64,000 bases of DNA from Tanypteryx hageni (Eukaryota > Arthropoda > Insecta > Odonata > Petaluridae), in contig CM054120.1 of assembly GCA_028673005.1 (NCBI GenBank), positions 73,209,533-73,273,532 on the forward strand, given 5' to 3'. This document shows positions 46,750 to 59,877 of the stretch, one piece after another (positions within the stretch are counted from its first letter, which is position 1; every line of letters begins with the position of its first letter). Both the position numbers and the translations under genes were made by a program. Below the pieces are notes generated by a model. That model did not search any database, was not told where the DNA came from, and saw only the letters and a program-made list of their open reading frames with translations.

Positions 46750-49700
46750 GTATGTGCGCGCGTGTGTGAAAATATATATAGATATATTCCTTAAGAGTCT
46801 CAGAGGTATAGATTCCTACTTAGATTAAATTGACATACGTATCTGTTTATGTGGGAGCAGCATCATAAGGAAAAAAACGGGGAGATTGACTATTAAATTA
46901 CCGGAAAAGTATAACACTCGGATAGTTTTACCATACCCAAAAATTTCAGACGACCGCACTATCTGCTATAAAAACCACCTAGAATCAAATGGAAATAAAT
47001 ATTAAGCGCTAATATGCATATCTCTTTTCTGGAGGGGGAGAGGTCGTTGGGTTTGACGTCAGAGGAGGTTCCGAATAGTCGAGACCGTGTCTCTCCGCCT
47101 CCAGGCGTCACCTGAGTGTGTCCTCTTGACAAACCACCAAGCACGGGAGTTTGGGAGCGTAATCTATTCAAGCCAGGAGAAGGAGGAGAGACGTTATGGG
47201 AAATGCCGTGTTTATCACGCACGCATCATCACGGGGACTCTTTGAGGTTACGAGGGTGGGGCGAGATGATAGAGGAGCAGGAGATGAGGAGGAGATCTCC
47301 CTCGCCCCCCACCCCATTTCGCTTCTTCTTCCCTCTCTTCCCCCCTTCTTCCCTCTCTTCCCCCCTTCTTCCGTCCTCCCTGGGAAATATGTCTAGGTTC
47401 CTTCTGCCCTTTTTAGGGCGATTCCTTATCTCGCAGCTCGCCCAACGGGGCACATCAATCTGCAGGCTGCGCCCCAATCCGTGAGCTTGGACAGCACATT
47501 ATTATAAATAATAATAATAAAAGAAGGGAGATTTCTTTTTTCCTTCCCAGAGCAGTCGAAAATTGTCGAAAACAAAATAATGCCACGAAAGTCAAGAATC
47601 CTCTTCGAGGTGGGAAAAAAATCGATGTAGGAAAACGGGATTGTATTTAATTCGCGTTACCCAAAAATATTCTTCACATTTTGGACTTAAAAGCATAGGT
47701 GTAATAACAGCGTCATCGCCGATTGATTTAATATCCTCGCTTAGAAGAATTTCGCTGTTAGCGACAAATTTGTACTTTTCTCAGCCACAAGGAAAATATC
47801 CTAAGGAAAAAATTGATCGCTCTTATGATAGATTTAAATAAAACGTCGATCCAAAGAAAAACAAATTCAAACCTCAACTTTTGGAATTCCCTCGAGCGTT
47901 ATTTAATAACAATCATCACTTAATTTACATTTTGGTCGCAAGATATATTAGCACGACACATATAAGATTCATTTTAAATAAATAAAAGCAGGCACAAGGT
48001 TTATTTGATCACCAACTCCGCGTCAGAAAACTGTCAATAAATTGCCCCTAAATGGAAAATAACGCCACGATAACCTGCGAGTCAAGGCTTCAAAACCGAG
48101 TAACGGAGTAAAACAACGTCCCTAATATTTCAAGCGTGTCGTTCCGAAATGTCATCCTAAAAAAGTGGAAGGTGCTGCAGTTTTCCTTATGCAGAAGAGA
48201 GCGTCGTGGCATGGATATCGGCCTCATTGACCCTTTCCCCGTTATGACGCCTTACTTCGTGGCCCTGAGTAAGGACGAATCGCCGCAGTAACATTTCATT
48301 TGCATTGCAGGCCGAGGGACGCCGAGCATCTCGTGTGACGTCACACGACGCCTTTCTCTCCATCCATCCCTCCCTCCCTTTCCTTCCTCCCCTTCCTTCC
48401 GTGAGTGGGTTGTCACACGCCTAGTCCACTCACTCGGCCGAGATTTCCTCCTTAATTTCCGATCTGCAAGATTCTGAGATGTTGAGCGGTATTTTACAGC
48501 CGGAGATAAACACGCGAAAAGGACTTCGTCCAAAATTAGCTTCGCTTCTTATATTCATCATAAAGTTTATTTTTCTTTTTTCTTTTAAAATTTTCGGTAA
48601 CGTGTGTGTTCGTACTTCGTACGAAAGTGAAAATAATGCCATCTATCCTCCGTAATGATTTGTTTATGAGACGTCGGAGCTAATCGCACGGCTGATTCCC
48701 ACGCAGGATGAATTAAAGAACGGTTGTTATCTCGCTGGAAATGAGATAGATTTCAACGATAATACACATTTAAATGGGGAAATATTCTGTGTAGGACTGT
48801 TTGAGGCGCCATAAATATTGATTCGCGAATTTTAGTTATGATAAAGAGAGAGATATTTATTGAAATGGACGATTAATATCACGATATAAAAATCTGCACC
48901 TTTTGTGGGTTCCAAATGAGATCGTCTCGGCCTAAGAGCCGATTTCGAAGAAATAATTTGATGCTAAAAAGTTTGGTTTCTAAAAATGCGAAAAGAAAAA
49001 CATAGAGCTATTCGTCGTTTTTTTACCGATGTGGAATTATTTTTGCAGTTAAAAGAAGTTTTTTGGAGCAATATACATTTAACTTCGCTAAACAAAAATA
49101 AATCCACTTTCATCGAGGGTTGATCTTTTATATTAAGAATTTTCAGCATTATCGTAAGGGTGTGAATAGTTTTGGCAGTGGATATTCAATTTGGCAATTT
49201 CAATCCACAGTTCGCTGTAAGAGTATGCGTCGAGAATTGCCTTACATGTTGAATGTACAGTTTTTAACCTCACAGTTAGATATGCATTGACATACTGGTC
49301 ATAATTACAACGAATTATTTTACTTGTATGTTTATTCTTATAAGACGACGTTAAATTATTTAAAAAAGGAATCAGGACGGGATTATTTTCCAAATCGATA
49401 ACACCAGTATTTAGATCATTTTGTACAATACTTGACCGTAACTCGTAACATTTTTGTAAAACCAATTAATAAGGCTTAATATTTTGTCAATCTTCAATTA
49501 ATTGGATTACGTGTTCAAATATTAAAATCGTGACGAAATCTATTGATTTCTTTCGGAATTGAGAGTTTCAATCATTTATTACATCCTTTGATCGAAAAAT
49601 AGCGGAAATAGAACACAGCTAAGACCTCACAATATCAAAAAATGACTTCTCGAGGCCTCATTGGAGCGTATTGATATATGTTTTTCATGCTTCAACAAAT

Positions 49701-50084
49701 ATCTCAACTAAATTTTTTTCGACCAAAAAATATCCGGTACTTCAGAACAGTTCCCGGACGTGAGGGAAAGATATCGGATCCGCTACAATTCTTGGTTCAT
49801 AGTGAAGCATACCCCAACTTTTTTTTGCATTCCTGGGTGTTTCTGTGTACGCCGTTTTTAATGAATTCCGGTATATAAATTTCACTATCCGCGTATTTAA
49901 TCTGCGGCATCGCGCTCAAGTTTTTATCGTCGATACGTAAGCGCTGAAGCATTAGTATTCGCAAATTAGACATTCGCGGTGGTCCTCAAGAACCTAACCG
50001 ACGCGAATGTTGGGGGCCTACTGTACTCCTTTTTACTCGCGGCGGAAGTTATTAGGCATGGGCACGTGCCGTGGCTTCTCCAGT
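46748..50084. other. Single-copy region with two GC-richer islands; no gene recognised
   Basis: Islands at about 47,020-47,490 and 48,230-48,440 are CpG-richer than the surroundings. The first contains a 20-bp pyrimidine repeat (CTTCTTCCCTCTCTTCCCCC, twice, 47,324-47,372). The second contains an 18-bp CRE-like palindrome. Open frames (122 codons at 47,116-47,484; 110 codons, minus, at 49,133-49,465) show no domain. They could be regulatory or non-coding exon DNA; nothing is proven. Confidence 0.4.
48331..48348. promoter_or_regulatory. 18-bp perfect palindrome centred on a CRE (TGACGTCA)
   Basis: TCGTGTGACGTCACACGA is a perfect palindrome containing the full consensus CRE bound by CREB/ATF bZIP dimers. 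It sits in a GC-rich island just upstream of a long pyrimidine tract (48,353-48,402). The binding role is inferred from the consensus only. Confidence 0.4.
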
Positions 50085-50166
50085 GAGAGAAGAGAAAGAG
50101 GTCGGAAGCGTGTAAGGGAGAGGAAGAGGGCGCGAGGAAGAGAGAGAGAGAGGTGGAGATGGGCGA
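50085..50166 (+). repeat. Purine-rich block at left edge of tandem array
   Basis: AG-rich (GAGAGAAGAGAAAGAGG, GAAGAGAGAGAGAGAGG) and directly abutting BED-hAT sequence at 50,167. In composition and position it parallels the purine block upstream of BED-hAT in the long copies, but a word-by-word match is not clear. Confidence 0.6.
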
Positions 50167-51221
50167 AGCAATTTCTTGATCCGCTTCATCACCGAGCATT
50201 GTCCTAACTATTGCATGGCCCGCAGGCGAAATAAATGACTCAGCTATAGCTTGAGGCTTAATTTTTTTAGCTATGATTTATGCTACCTGATCAGAAGCAA
50301 CTTGAACTCTCTCAGACACCTGCACGTTTTTTTCGAAGTAACTCGCTTGTTTAGAATGCTGTTCCATCAACCTTTTGAAATAGTTGAAATCTTTTCCTTC
50401 AAGGTTAACATGTATTGTGGTGAAATGTAGTTTCAATTTTCTGGGAACGGCTTCGTTCGATATATTCTCACCGCACACAACACACATTGGAATAGGACAA
50501 TCTTTATCTCCACACAAAGAAAAGCCCTGATTCAAATAACTGACCATATACTTGCGAGAAGCCTTAGGAATCTTACTTAGCTTTGCCTTGCTCGAACTGG
50601 GTTTTTCCTAAATATGTTATCCATATTTATCACCTTTAGAATTTCTCGTAATAAATCTGTCGATTTTTACGGGCGCAACATTCATAATTTTTAAAAATGA
50701 TAATTGGATTAAACAACAAAAATCACACAGTATTCTTCCAACGGTAATACACAAAAAACTTAATAAAAAATTATTTTATACAGAATAAATTCACGAAACA
50801 TACATTCACAAACACCAAATTTTAGTAATAGCCTGCCACGAATCTTGGCTAGTACTGAGTTGATAGAGGAATGCGCCAGAGTCGCGGACATCCAGGGATG
50901 TGAACACAGGCGTAGAATGCTACGTCATCGTAGAGACTTAGAGATCAACGATGACCAATTATGTGTTTATGACTCAAGCACAAGAGATTCGATCACTATG
51001 ACAATTCTAACAACGTAGCTGCCAGGCTTACTGTTTACGCGCATTCCAAAGGAGTGATACTTTTTGACTGGATTTATTTAATCTTAATATTTTGTGTTAG
51101 TTTCTTTGTTAAAATTGTGTCGGTGGAAGACGTGCAGATTTTCTCTTCGAAATCTCGCGGCACACTTGGGAAATGTTCGCGGTAAACCAGTGTGCCGCGG
51201 CACAAAGGTTGAGAACCACCG
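50167..51221 (-). pseudogene. BED-finger hAT remnant, array unit 1
   Basis: An 89-codon frame at 50,278-50,547 is open through the BED finger (CVVC, HFTTIH) and continues to VSERVQVASDQVA. The right TIR ends near 51,221 (GAGAACCACCG, one change from the sister copies). The left half of the element is absent. Confidence 0.8.
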
Positions 51222-51369
51222 GTGTAGGTGTAGCAGCTAAATTTTTTATTTTTTAAAATAACCCCCCCCACAATGTATTATATGGGAAAATGCTTCGAAA
51301 AAACATTGTAGAAAAATAAATTTTCTATAACTTTTATTCCAGTATGTTGTTACATTTATAAAATATTAA

Positions 51370-52440
51370 AATAAACGGATAAGGGACAAGAGTACACACA
51401 TACTTCTGTATGACCGATATTTACCAATAACGAATCAGCAATTTTTCTTTTAGCAGAAATGTCGAATATTAAATTTCATATTGATCTGCTTAATAGTTTT
51501 TTAGTTAAGAGCACCCACAAAATCAAGGTCACAGAGACACACACAGATACACCCACAAACACACACAGGCACACACACAGACACACACATAGACAAACAC
51601 ACATACAGGGACACACGCAAAAACATGATCGAGAATCCGCTACTGCGTATCTAGAGAAAGTAAAAAACGTAAGGGACAAGAGTAAACACATGACCGATAT
51701 TTACCAAAAACTAATCAGCAATTTTTCCTTTAACAAAAATGTCAAATATAAAATTTCATGAAATTGATAGAATGATATGATCCGAAGATCCTATGCAGAC
51801 AGGCATAAGCTGTGAATGTTGGAACAATTTTTGAAACGAGAAAAAAAAATTAAAATTTCATATTGATCTGGTTAATAGTTTTTTAGTTAGAGCACCCACA
51901 AAACCCCGGTCACAGAGACAAACACAAACCCACACACAGACACACACACAGGCACACACATAGACACACACAGATACACCGACAGACATGCACACAGACA
52001 CACACACACATACAGGGACACACCCACAAACATAATCGAGAATATAGTTTTAACGTATTTTCCTTTAAAACTCGAATTCGATTTTTTAATGAAAAAAATG
52101 CTTCCGATACTTCGTATATAGAGAAATTAAAAAAAGGAAAGCGACAAGAGTAACAATCCACTTCCGGTTATCCGATTTTTACCAAACAATTATCAGTTCT
52201 TTTCCCTTTTACAAAAATGTAAAATAAGAAATTTCCCGTTATAATGATCAATAGTTTTGGAGTTAGAGCACCCACAAAATTGCGGTCACAGACACACCCG
52301 CAGACATCGTCCAGAAATAGTCAAAACGTGCTCAGGGGACCTTAAAAATTGCATTTCCGTTGAAATCTCGAACTCGATTTTTTTCATGAAAACAAAATTT
52401 TATATTTCGTAATTGGAGAAAGTAATAATTCGGGCGCCTT
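51370..52440. repeat. CA-core subrepeats, array unit 1
   Basis: Three subrepeats as in L1, with CA cores at about 51,533-51,616 and 51,915-52,025 and a CA-poor third. The second is interrupted by the 91-bp insert. Confidence 0.8.
51760..51850 (+). mobile_element. 91-bp A-tailed insert, array unit 1
   Basis: Same insert and TAAAATTTCAT duplications as at 3,202-3,292. Confidence 0.75.
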
Positions 52441-52735
52441 CTCTTTCGTACTATAGTGTTCAAAGCACACTCTCCTTAAACACAAAGTGTAATAACGACA
52501 ATAAAATCTCAGGGTTTAACAATGAAACGTTAGGCAAGGCAACATATCATTGCAAAACTTAAAATTTTCCAAAAAATATGATTTAAAAGTATAACTTGAG
52601 CGATTTCGAAACGAAATCAAACATCGACGATAAGAACAAAAATGTTTGTTTATTTTTCTTTAAAATAGTCCCTGTCTGAAGATAGTATGTCAGTTAATTC
52701 AAATTTAATTTTGCAAAAGAAAAAAACGCCAGTAA

Positions 52736-54083
52736 GTGAAAAATGTAAATGTCAAGTGTTCGCACGAAAAAATTAAACTATCAAGTCGTACCCTCAAAAA
52801 CTTTTGCGAATTCAGTCAGAAATCTGCATGTTTAACCGAGCAGTCACACTTAGTTCGGAGAATGATTTATCTTGAAATTACCTACGACTCGGCTATGAAA
52901 ATGTGGTTCACTCAATAATGAAGTGAGACGAAATGATGATGGATGTAACATCAATTTAACTCAATTAATTATAAAAAAGATATAGCGCTTTACATCTCGT
53001 GCATCCCGTCAGCCAAAACGACTTCTTATTTCGGTGTATAACGTGGAATATACGGAAATTCCTATCAAGTAGAAAGTAATGGAAGTAGAAACTCTGCAAA
53101 AGTTTTTCTTTTACTTTTTTGAACGCATATATCTCGATTGTTTTTTAGAGTTGGGGGTTGTCATTTTCGCTATTTCCGTTATACAACAAACATTATCAAA
53201 CCGGAGAATTTGAAGAAGCCGATGAAATCGTCCATTCAAAATTCGTAAATCCACTCGTACATCCACTATTAGAACAAATTACGCCGCGAGTTTGCTTCAG
53301 CCCTGGCCAAACCATCCCTCACTTGGACAAAAAACAATTCCATGGGCCTGCTCACCCTATCATCACGATGCAAGAATGACAATTTTATAACAATGGCGAA
53401 TTTTAATAGTACGTTCAAACGATTGCCCAAACGCGGAATAATCTTTGTTAACTCCGGTCGATATGCACGAATAAGTCGTATTTTATACAATAATAAATCT
53501 TGAAGGCTGAGGAGGAGTCACGACAGGAATAGGTAAATAGTCCCCGACAGACATAATATTCCCGTAGATATGAAGTTAAAATTCTGTCTGCCGCGAAAGT
53601 GGCGCCGCTGAAATTGTAAATATAGATTTGGAAATGACGTACATTCACCACCGATGTCATTTTACGATTTTAACCCAGCAAACTCAACATACAAGTAACA
53701 GATACCATTAAATTATTATTGCCGCTTATTTGTATTTATTTATTCTATTTTGAACCCGCAAATGTTATTTTTCGATATTTTCCTCACAAATTTAGCAATA
53801 ATGCAACATCCACAATTTATTTGCTGTTATCGGAACAAAGCTTATATAAATCCATCACGGATAGTTGGTGGTGAATTATATACTACGTGTTTCTTGTAAA
53901 TCCGTGTTTTAATCGTGATTTGAGTGTAACAGTACGATACACAGATCAAGAGAAAAGTGTTTTGAAATGAATCCGATTAAGGATGTTATGGTGAAATATC
54001 AAGCAATATTGAAGAGTGAGTGTGAGATGCCAACCTCATCAACTCAACCCGGGAGGCTGAGGAAGACACTGGGAATCTCCTAA
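52736..54083 (+). other. Core of the repeat: small conserved open frames, unknown
   Basis: Small frames recur in every unit: 60 codons (52,736-52,918, start MKNVNVKCSHEKIKLSS), 73-77 codons (53,158-53,379, start MSFSLFPLYNKHYQTGEF), 70 codons on the minus strand (53,448-53,660) and 38 codons (53,967-54,083, start MNPIKDVMVKYQ). Their conservation reflects recent duplication, and in the diverged left copies stops and indels break or shorten some of them. I recognise no domain, signal peptide or membrane segment, so I do not call them genes. Confidence 0.35.
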
Positions 54084-54392
54084 AGCAATGTAGGAATTGG
54101 GATGAAGAAGACGAATAATATGAATGAAGATCAACGCAATCCAAGCCGAGGGGGAGGATCGAAGTGAACGTGGAAAGGAAACCAACCTAAGCTGGGAGCC
54201 GAAGAATCTCCTAAAGCTAATCCAACATAATTGGAATGCATAAATTGCGGGGAAAGCGGATGCTTTTATTGTTCAAGATAGAAGTTTAAATCAGAAGCAT
54301 AAGCTTTAGGTAGTACCGTTTTTTGGCGGTAGGAGCGCAAATGGAATGGTGGGGTGTTAACAGGATATTCCAATAATAATATTCGTGGTTAT

Positions 54393-55473
54393 TCCTCCAC
54401 GAATTGTATCATTAGAAAGAGGAATTCCAGCAATTTCTTGATCCGCTTCATCACCGAGCATTGTCCTAACTATTGCATGGGCCGCAGGCGAAATAAATGA
54501 CTCAGCTATAGCTTGAGGCTTAATTTTTTTAGCTATGATTTATGCTACCTGATCAGAAGCAACTTGAACTCTCTCAGACACCTGCACGTTTTTTTCGAAG
54601 TAACTCGCTTGTTTAGAATGCTGTTCCATCAACCTTTTGAAATAGTTGAAATATTTTCCTTCAAGGTTAACATGTATTGTGGTGAAATGTAGTTTCAATT
54701 TTCTGGGAACGGCTTCGTTCGATATATTCTCACCGCACACAACACACATTGGAATAGGACAATCTTTATCTCCACACAAAGAAAAGCCCAGATTCAAATA
54801 ACTGACCATATACTTACGAGAAACCTTACTTAGATTTGCCTTGCTCGAACTGGGTTTTTCCTAAATATGTTATCCATATTTATCACCTTTATGTTTTCTT
54901 GTAATAAATATGTCGATTTTTACGGGCGCAACATTTATAATTTTAAAAATGATAATTGGATTAAACAACAAAAATCACACAATATTCTCCCAACGGTAAT
55001 ACACAAAAAACTTAATAAAAAAATATTTTATACAGAATAAATTCACGAAACATGCATTCACAAACACCAAATTGTAGTATTAGCCTGCCACGAATCTTGG
55101 CTAGTACTGAGTTGATAGAGGAATGCGCCAGAGTCGCGGACATCCAGGGATGTGAACACAGGCGTAGAATGCTACGTCATCGTAGAGACTTAGAGATCCA
55201 CGATGACCAATTATGTGTTCATGACTTAAGCACAAGAGATTCGATCACTATGACAATTCTAACAACGTTGCTGCCAGGCTTACTGTTTACGCGCATTCCA
55301 AAGCAGTGATACTTTTTGACTGGATTTATTTAATCTTAATATTTTGTGTTAGTTTCTTTGTTAAAACTGTGTCGGTGGAAGACGTGCAGATTTTCTCTTC
55401 GAAATCTCGCGGCACACTTGGGAAATGTTCGCGGTAAACCAGTGTGCCGCGGCACACAGGTTGAGAACCACTG
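54393..55473 (-). pseudogene. BED-finger hAT remnant, array unit 2
   Basis: The 89-codon BED frame (54,540-54,809) is identical in the next unit. The hAT begins at a deletion join with core sequence. The join makes an 8-bp inverted repeat, ATTCGTGG and CCACGAAT, around TTATTCCT. The right TIR ends at 55,473 and the former TSD GTGTAGGT follows. Confidence 0.85.
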
Positions 55474-55624
55474 GTGTAGGTGTAGCAGCTAATTTTTTTA
55501 TTTTTTAAAATAACCCCCCCACAATGTATTATATGGGAAAATGCTTCGAAAAAACATTGTGGAAAAATAAATTTTCTATAACTTTTATTCCAGTATGTTG
55601 TTACATTTATAAAATATTAAAATA

Positions 55625-56695
55625 AACGGATAAGGGACAAGAGTAAACACATACTTCTGTATGACCGATATTTACCAAAAACAAATCAGCACTTCTTCCT
55701 CTAGCAGAAATGTCGAATATTAAATTTCATATTGATCTGTTTAATAGTTTTTTAGTTAGAGCACCCACAATATCCCGGCCACAGAGACACACACAGATAC
55801 ACCCACAAACACACACAGGCACACACACAGACACACACATAGACAAACACACATACAGGGACACACCCTAAAACATGATCGAGAATCCGCTACTGCGTAT
55901 ATAGAGAAAGTAAAAAACGTAAGGGACAAGAGTAAACACATGACCGATATTTACCAAAAACTAATCAGCAATTTTTCCTTTAACAAAAATGTCAAATATA
56001 AAATTTCATGAAATTGATAGAATGATATGATCCGAAGATCCTATGCAGACAGGCATAAGCTGTGAAAGTTGGAACAATTTTTGAAACGAGAAAAAAAAAT
56101 TAAAATTTCATATTGATCTGGTTAATAGTTTTTTAGTTAGAGCACCCACAAAACCCCGGTCACAGAGACAAACACAAACCCACACACAGACACACACACA
56201 GGCACACACATAGACACACACAGATACACCGACAGACATTCACACAGACACACACACACATACAGGGACACACCCACAAACATAATCGAGAATATCGTTT
56301 TAACGTATTTTCCTTTAAAACTCGAATTCGATTTTTTTATGAAAAAAATGCTTCCGATACTTCGTATATAGAGAAATTAAAAAAAGGAAAGCGACAAGAG
56401 TAACAATCCACTTCCGGTTATCCGATTTTTACCAAACAATTATCAGTTCTTTTCCCTTTTACAAAAATGTAAAATAAGAAATTTCCCGTTATAATGATCA
56501 ATAGTTTTGGAGTTAGAGCACCCACAAAATTGCGGTCACAGACACACCCGCAGACATCGTCCAGAAATAGTCAAAACGTGCTCAGGGGACCTTAAAAATT
56601 GCATTTCCGTTGAAATCTCGAACTCGATTTTTTTCATGAAAACAAAATTTTATATTTCGTAAATGGAGAAAGTAATAATTCGGGCGCCTTCTCTT
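55625..56695. repeat. CA-core subrepeats, array unit 2
   Basis: CA cores at about 55,783-55,866 and 56,160-56,275, and a CA-poor third subrepeat. Confidence 0.8.
56010..56100 (+). mobile_element. 91-bp A-tailed insert, array unit 2
   Basis: TSD TAAAATTTCAT at 55,999-56,009 and 56,101-56,111; tail GAGAAAAAAAAAT. The interior includes the hairpin TATGC/AGACAG/GCATA. Confidence 0.75.
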
Positions 56696-58642
56696 TCTTA
56701 CTAAAGTGTTCAAAGCACACTCTCCTTACACACAAAGTGTAATAACGACAATAAAATCTCAGGGTTTAACAATGAAACGTTAGGCAAGGCAACATATCAT
56801 TGCAAAACTTAAAATTTTCCAAAAAATATGATTTAAAAGTATAACTTGAGCGATTTCGAAACGAAATCAAACATCGACGATAAGAACAAAAATGTTTGTT
56901 TATTTTTCTTTAAAATAGTCCCTGTCTGAAGATAGTATGTCAGTTAATTCAAATTTAATTTTGCAAAAGAAAAAAACGCCAGTAAGTGAAAAATGTAAAT
57001 GTTAAGTGTTCGCACGAAAAAATTAAACTATCAAGTCGTACCCTCAAAAACTTTTGCGAATTCAGTCAGAAATCTGCATGTTTAACCGAGCAGTCACACT
57101 TAGTTCGGAGAATGATTTATCTTGAAATTACCTACGACTCGGCTATGAAAATGTGGTTCACTCAATAATGAAGTGAGACGAAATGATGATGGATGTAACA
57201 TCAATTTAACTCAATTAATTATAAAAAAGATATAGCGCTTTACATCTCGTGCATCCCGTCAGCCAAAACGACTTCTTATTTCGGTGTTTAACGTGGAATA
57301 TACGGAAATTCCTATCAAGTAGAAAGTAATGGAAGTAGAAACTCTGCAAAAGTTTTTCTTTTACTTTTTTAAACGCATATATCTCGATTGTTTTTTAGAG
57401 TTGGGGCTTGTCATTTTCGCTATTTCCGTTATACAACAAACATTATCAAACCGGAGAATTTGAAGAAGCCGATGAAATCGTCCATTCAAAATTCGTAAAT
57501 CCACTCGTACATCCACTATTGGAACAAATTACGCCGCGAGTTTGCTTCAGCCCTGGCCAAACAATCCCTCACTTGGACAAAAAAACAATTCCATGGGCCT
57601 GCTCACCCTATCATCACGATGCAAGAATGACAATTTTATAACAATGGCGAATTTTAATAGTACGTTCAAACGATTGCCCAAACGCGGAATAATCTTTGTT
57701 AACTCCGGTCGATATGCACGAATAAGTCGTATTTTATACAATAATAAATCTTGAAGGCTGAGGAGGAGTCACGACAGGAATAGGTAAATAGTCCCCGACA
57801 GACATAATATTCCCGTAGATATGAAGTTAAAATTCTGTCTGCCGCGAAAGTGGCGCCGCTGAAATTGTAAATATAGATTTGGAAATGACGTACATTCACC
57901 ACCGATGTCATTTTACGATTTTAACCCAGCAAATTCAACATACAAGTAACAGATACCATTAAATTATTATTGCCGCTTATTTGTATTTATTTATTCTATT
58001 TTGAACCCGCAAATGTTATTTTTCGATATTTTCCTCACAAATTTAGCAATAATGCAACATCTACAATTTATTTGCTGTTATCGGAACAAAGCTAATATTA
58101 ATCCATCACGGATAGTTGGTGGTGAATTATATACTACGTGTTTCTTGTAAATCCGTGTTTCAATCGTGATTTGAGTGTAACAGTACGATACACAGATCAA
58201 GAGAAAAGTGTTTTGAAATGAATCCGATTAAGGATGTTATGGTGAAATATCAAGCAATATTGAAGAGTGAGTGTGAGATGCCAACCTCATCAACTCAACC
58301 CGGGAGGCTGAGGAAGACACTGGGAATCTCCTAAAGCAATGTAGGAATTGGGATGAAGAAGACGAATAATATGAATGAAGATCAACGCAATCCAAGCCGA
58401 GGGGGAGGATCGAAGTGAACGTGGAAAGGAAACCAACCTAAGCTGGGAGCCGAAGAATCTCCTAAAGCTAATCCAACATAATTGGAATGCATAAATTGCG
58501 GGGAAAGCGGATGCTTTTATTGTTCAAGATAGAAGTTTAAATCAGAAGCATAAGCTTTAGGTAGTACCGTTTTTTGGCGGTAGGAGCGCAAATGGAATGG
58601 TGGGGTGTTAACAGGATATTCCAATAATAATATTCGTGGTTA

Positions 58643-59724
58643 TTCCTCCACGAATTGTATCATTAGAAAGAGGAATTCCAGCAATTTCTTGATCCGCTTC
58701 ATCACCGAGCATTGTCCTAACTATTGCATGGCCCGCAGGCGAAATAAATGACTCAGCTATAGCTTGAGGCTTAATTTTTTTAGCTATGATTTATGCTACC
58801 TGATCAGAAGCAACTTGAACTCTCTCAGACACCTGCACGTTTTTTTCGAAGTAACTCGCTTGTTTAGAATGCTGTTCCATCAACCTTTTGAAATAGTTGA
58901 AATATTTTCCTTCAAGGTTAACATGTATTGTGGTGAAATGTAGTTTCAATTTTCTGGGAACGGCTTCGTTCGATATATTCTCACCGCACACAACACACAT
59001 TGGAATAGGACAATCTTTATCTCCACACAAAGAAAAGCCCAGATTCAAATAACTGACCATATACTTACGAGAAACCTTACTTAGATTTGCCTTGCTCGAA
59101 CTGGGTTTTTCCTAAATATGTTATCCATATTTATCACCTTTATGTTTTCTTGTAATAAATATGTCGATTTTTACGGGCGCAACATTTATAATTTTAAAAA
59201 TGATAATTGGATTAAACAACAAAAATCACACAATATTCTCCCAACGGTAATACACAAAAAACTTAATAAAAAAATATTTTATACAGAATAAATTCACGAA
59301 ACATGCATTCACAAACACCAAATTGTAGTATTAGCCTGCCACGAATCTTGGCTAGTACTGAGTTGATAGAGGAATGCGCCAGAGTCGCGGACATCCAGGG
59401 ATGTGAACACAGGCGTAGAATGCTACGTCATCGTAGAGACTTAGAGATCCACGATGACCAATTATGTGTTCATGACTCAAGCACAAGAGATTCGATCACT
59501 ATGACAATTCTAACAACGTTGCTGCCAGGCTTACTGTTTACGCGCATTCCAAAGCAGTGATACTTTTTGACTGGATTTATTTAATCTTAATATTTTGTGT
59601 TAGTTTCTTTGTTAAAACTGTGTCGGTGGAAGACGTGCAGATTTTCTCTTCGAAATCTCGCGGCACACTTGGGAAATGTTCGCGGTAAACCAGTGTGCCG
59701 CGGCACACAGGTTGAGAACCACTG
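58643..59724 (-). pseudogene. BED-finger hAT remnant, array unit 3
   Basis: Same structure as 54,393-55,473; BED frame at 58,791-59,060, right TIR end at 59,724. Confidence 0.85.
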
Positions 59725-59877
59725 GTGTAGGTGTAGCAGCTAATTTTTTTATTTTTTTAAATAACCCCCCCACAATGTATTATATGGGAAAATGCTTCGA
59801 AAAAACATTGTGGAAAAATAAATTTTCTATAACTTTTATTCCAGTATGTTGTTACATTTATAAAATATTAAAATAAA

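Noticed and set aside
46126..46794. Frames ending in long Tyr-Ile or Cys-Val runs
   Set aside because: Translation of (AT)n and (TG)n microsatellites.
49133..49465. 110-codon minus-strand frame
   Set aside because: No recognisable motif or splice context; kept only as a note.
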